A stretch of 7,102 bases of DNA from PHET01 sp038202795 (GTDB lineage Bacteria > Actinomycetota > Coriobacteriia > Anaerosomatales > PHET01), in the NCBI GenBank assembly GCA_038202795.1, contig JBBREQ010000109.1, forward strand, positions 1-7,102, given 5' to 3'. Shown here piece by piece: positions 5,878 through 7,102 of this stretch. The first letter of the stretch is position 1; each line of letters starts with the position of its first letter. Both the position numbers and the translations under genes were made by a program. Under the pieces are notes generated by a model, which was not told the DNA's origin, did no database searches, and saw nothing but the letters and a program-made list of their open reading frames with translations.

Positions 5878-7102
5878 ATGAAGTTGTGCGGCGCGAGAAC
5901 GGTATACCCCGTGAGGTTACACCCGTTGTTCGCGCCGCTCGGCTTGTACGAAGCAGGCGCGCTCATCCACGCTGAGTGGCCGAGGCCAGGGACGCCCGAG
6001 CTGCCGTCGTAACCGCAGGCGCCGCCGCCCGTGAGGCCGGCGATGTGGTCGCACAGCGGCTTCGGCGCGATGAAGTAGTGAAGGTGCGAGTTGCCGCCCT
6101 GATCGAGGAGAGTGCCAATCTTCGCGCCGCGCGACACCGACTGGCCGGGGGACACCGACAGCGAGCCCATGTGGCCGTAGAACGAGCACACCTTCGTTCC
6201 TCCTGCGATTGTGTGCTCGATCAGCGCGACGTTGACGTACGAGCTGCTGTTCGGCGAGGCCACCAGCACGACGCCGTCGGCGACCGAGTACACCGGCGCG
6301 TTTGCGGCGCCGGCCTTGCCGATGTCCTCGGCCAGGTGGGCGCCTCCGTAGGTGGCCCAGTAGTCGCCGAGCACTTGCCAGATCGCCCAGCCGGCGCCGC
6401 CCGCCGGGCTCGTGGTCTTGTCGCCCACCGGGTAGCCGAAGCCGCCGCCGACAGGAGGCTGCGAGTTGGGGATGCCGTTGCCACAGCAGCCCTTCGAGCA
6501 GTCCCACGTCTTGACGCCGGAGCCGTTGCACGCGTTGTTGCCGTTGTCGCAGCTCGCAGCAGGGGAGTTGTAATAGCCGGCCAGTACACCGCACGACGGG
6601 CCGCAGCAGTGGGCGCAGTCGCTCGTCGGGGTGCCGGTGCCGTTGCACCAGCCCTTGCTGCCGTCGACGTCGCAGGTGAACGTGCCTCCGGGCCAGTTGT
6701 TGGCCGCAGCGAGTGATCCGCAGCTCGCCAGGCCGCCGCCCGTGGAGCTGGACGACGAGGTTGACCCCATGTTGCCAGCGACCAGCGCGTGGATCTGGCA
6801 CTGGGCGACCTTCTTGCCCGGATTGCCGCCGTTCTTGCCCTGAACGAAGGTGAACGTCTGGATCCCCGGGGCGTAGCCATCGACGGTGTACGTCCACGTA
6901 TACGGCCCCGATCCCCCGACGCCGACCCAGTGGGAGGCCGGCGATCCAGGGCCCTTCACCTCCAGATCGACGTACGCATAGGGCATCTGGTGCGTGTACG
7001 TGACCTTGACGATGGGCGACGTGATCGGGTTGCTGTCGAACACGAACCCGGGGTCGCACGGGAGCACAGGCAAGCTGCCGCCCTGGCCGCCGGAGCCGGC
7101 CG
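5859..7102 (-). CDS. Secreted M23 (LytM-type) zinc endopeptidase with Cys-rich repeats (5' end outside window)
   Basis: This is the C-terminal part of a probable secreted peptidoglycan hydrolase that cuts peptide cross-bridges. The frame is open to the right edge, where it reads as a Gly/Ser-rich linker, so the start and any signal sequence lie outside; the TTG at 7071-7073 is internal. Domain order, with approximate coordinates: a beta domain (7060-6790; PYAYVDLEV, YTWTYTVDGYAPG), a Ser/Gly linker (SSSSSTGGG), then two Cys-rich repeats (6720-6475), then the M23 domain (about 6445-5965). Zinc ligands are intact: HLAED (His codon 6336-6338, Asp 6324-6326) and HLH (second His near 6080), with the YGHM motif between. 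A Cys-containing tail ends FIDQNHF. It converges with the lipoprotein gene, 90 bases from that gene's second stop. M23 proteins can also act on foreign cell walls in predation, or be non-bacteriolytic; the intact ligands argue for an active enzyme. Confidence 0.88.
   Translation of the reverse strand, partial: AGSGGQGGSLPVLPCDPGFVFDSNPITSPIVKVTYTHQMPYAYVDLEVKGPGSPASHWVGVGGSGPYTWTYTVDGYAPGIQTFTFVQGKNGGNPGKKVAQCQIHALVAGNMGSTSSSSSTGGGLASCGSLAAANNWPGGTFTCDVDGSKGWCNGTGTPTSDCAHCCGPSCGVLAGYYNSPAASCDNGNNACNGSGVKTWDCSKGCCGNGIPNSQPPVGGGFGYPVGDKTTSPAGGAGWAIWQVLGDYWATYGGAHLAEDIGKAGAANAPVYSVADGVVLVASPNSSSYVNVALIEHTIAGGTKVCSFYGHMGSLSVSPGQSVSRGAKIGTLLDQGGNSHLHYFIAPKPLCDHIAGLTGGGACGYDGSSGVPGLGHSAWMSAPASYKPSGANNGCNLTGYTVLAPHNFIDQNHF

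Noticed and set aside
5976..6716. A 246-codon plus-strand open frame
   Set aside because: It lies opposite the M23 gene, whose zinc motifs and Cys repeats are clear; the plus-strand product is Ala/Arg/Val-rich with no motif.

Overview
The window is GC-rich and looks like the chromosome of a myxobacterium, probably from the Polyangiales (Sorangium/Polyangium type). This placement is an inference from gene style. The evidence is a lipoprotein with a Ser/Gly/Ala-rich linker, an NCGACGHxC cysteine cluster and VYW-type propeller blades, next to a secreted M23 peptidase with a similar linker. No rRNA, tRNA, IS element or CRISPR array is visible.

Positions 2-3767 form a tight plus-strand cluster. 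The first gene is cut by the left edge and overlaps the second by four bases (ATGA). Both share a beta-rich module with an SADG motif, so they are tandem paralogues, though their C-terminal parts differ. Five bases later a 628-residue protein begins. It ends in a papain-like (C39-like) cysteine peptidase domain with Gln480, Cys486, His586 and Asp603 in the expected order and spacing. A 96-residue gene follows after 24 bases. Base composition falls from about 67% GC in the middle of the large gene to about 55% in the peptidase domain and about 48% in the small gene. This is the architecture of a polymorphic toxin: a conserved N-terminal part, an exchangeable toxic tip and a small immunity gene. 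No delivery domain I recognise is present, and the two paralogues are the obvious candidates for a carrier. This cluster is the best candidate here for an undescribed system.

Positions 3824-4381 encode a phage gp13-like (DUF2833) acetyltransferase-fold protein with a low-complexity tail. A composite stem-loop lies across its stop codon.

Positions 4461-5717 encode a lipoprotein with a tandem-repeat linker, a six-cysteine motif and a beta-propeller. Its reading frame stops at TAA exactly where the seventh blade should have its conserved tyrosine. The same frame continues with 16 more sense codons that would complete much of that blade, so the gene appears to carry a nonsense mutation or a sequencing error.

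Positions 5859-7102 on the minus strand hold the 3' part of a secreted M23 zinc endopeptidase. It has an N-terminal beta domain, two Cys-rich repeats and intact zinc ligands, and its start lies beyond the right edge. It converges on the lipoprotein gene, and a perfect 9-bp hairpin overlaps its stop codon.
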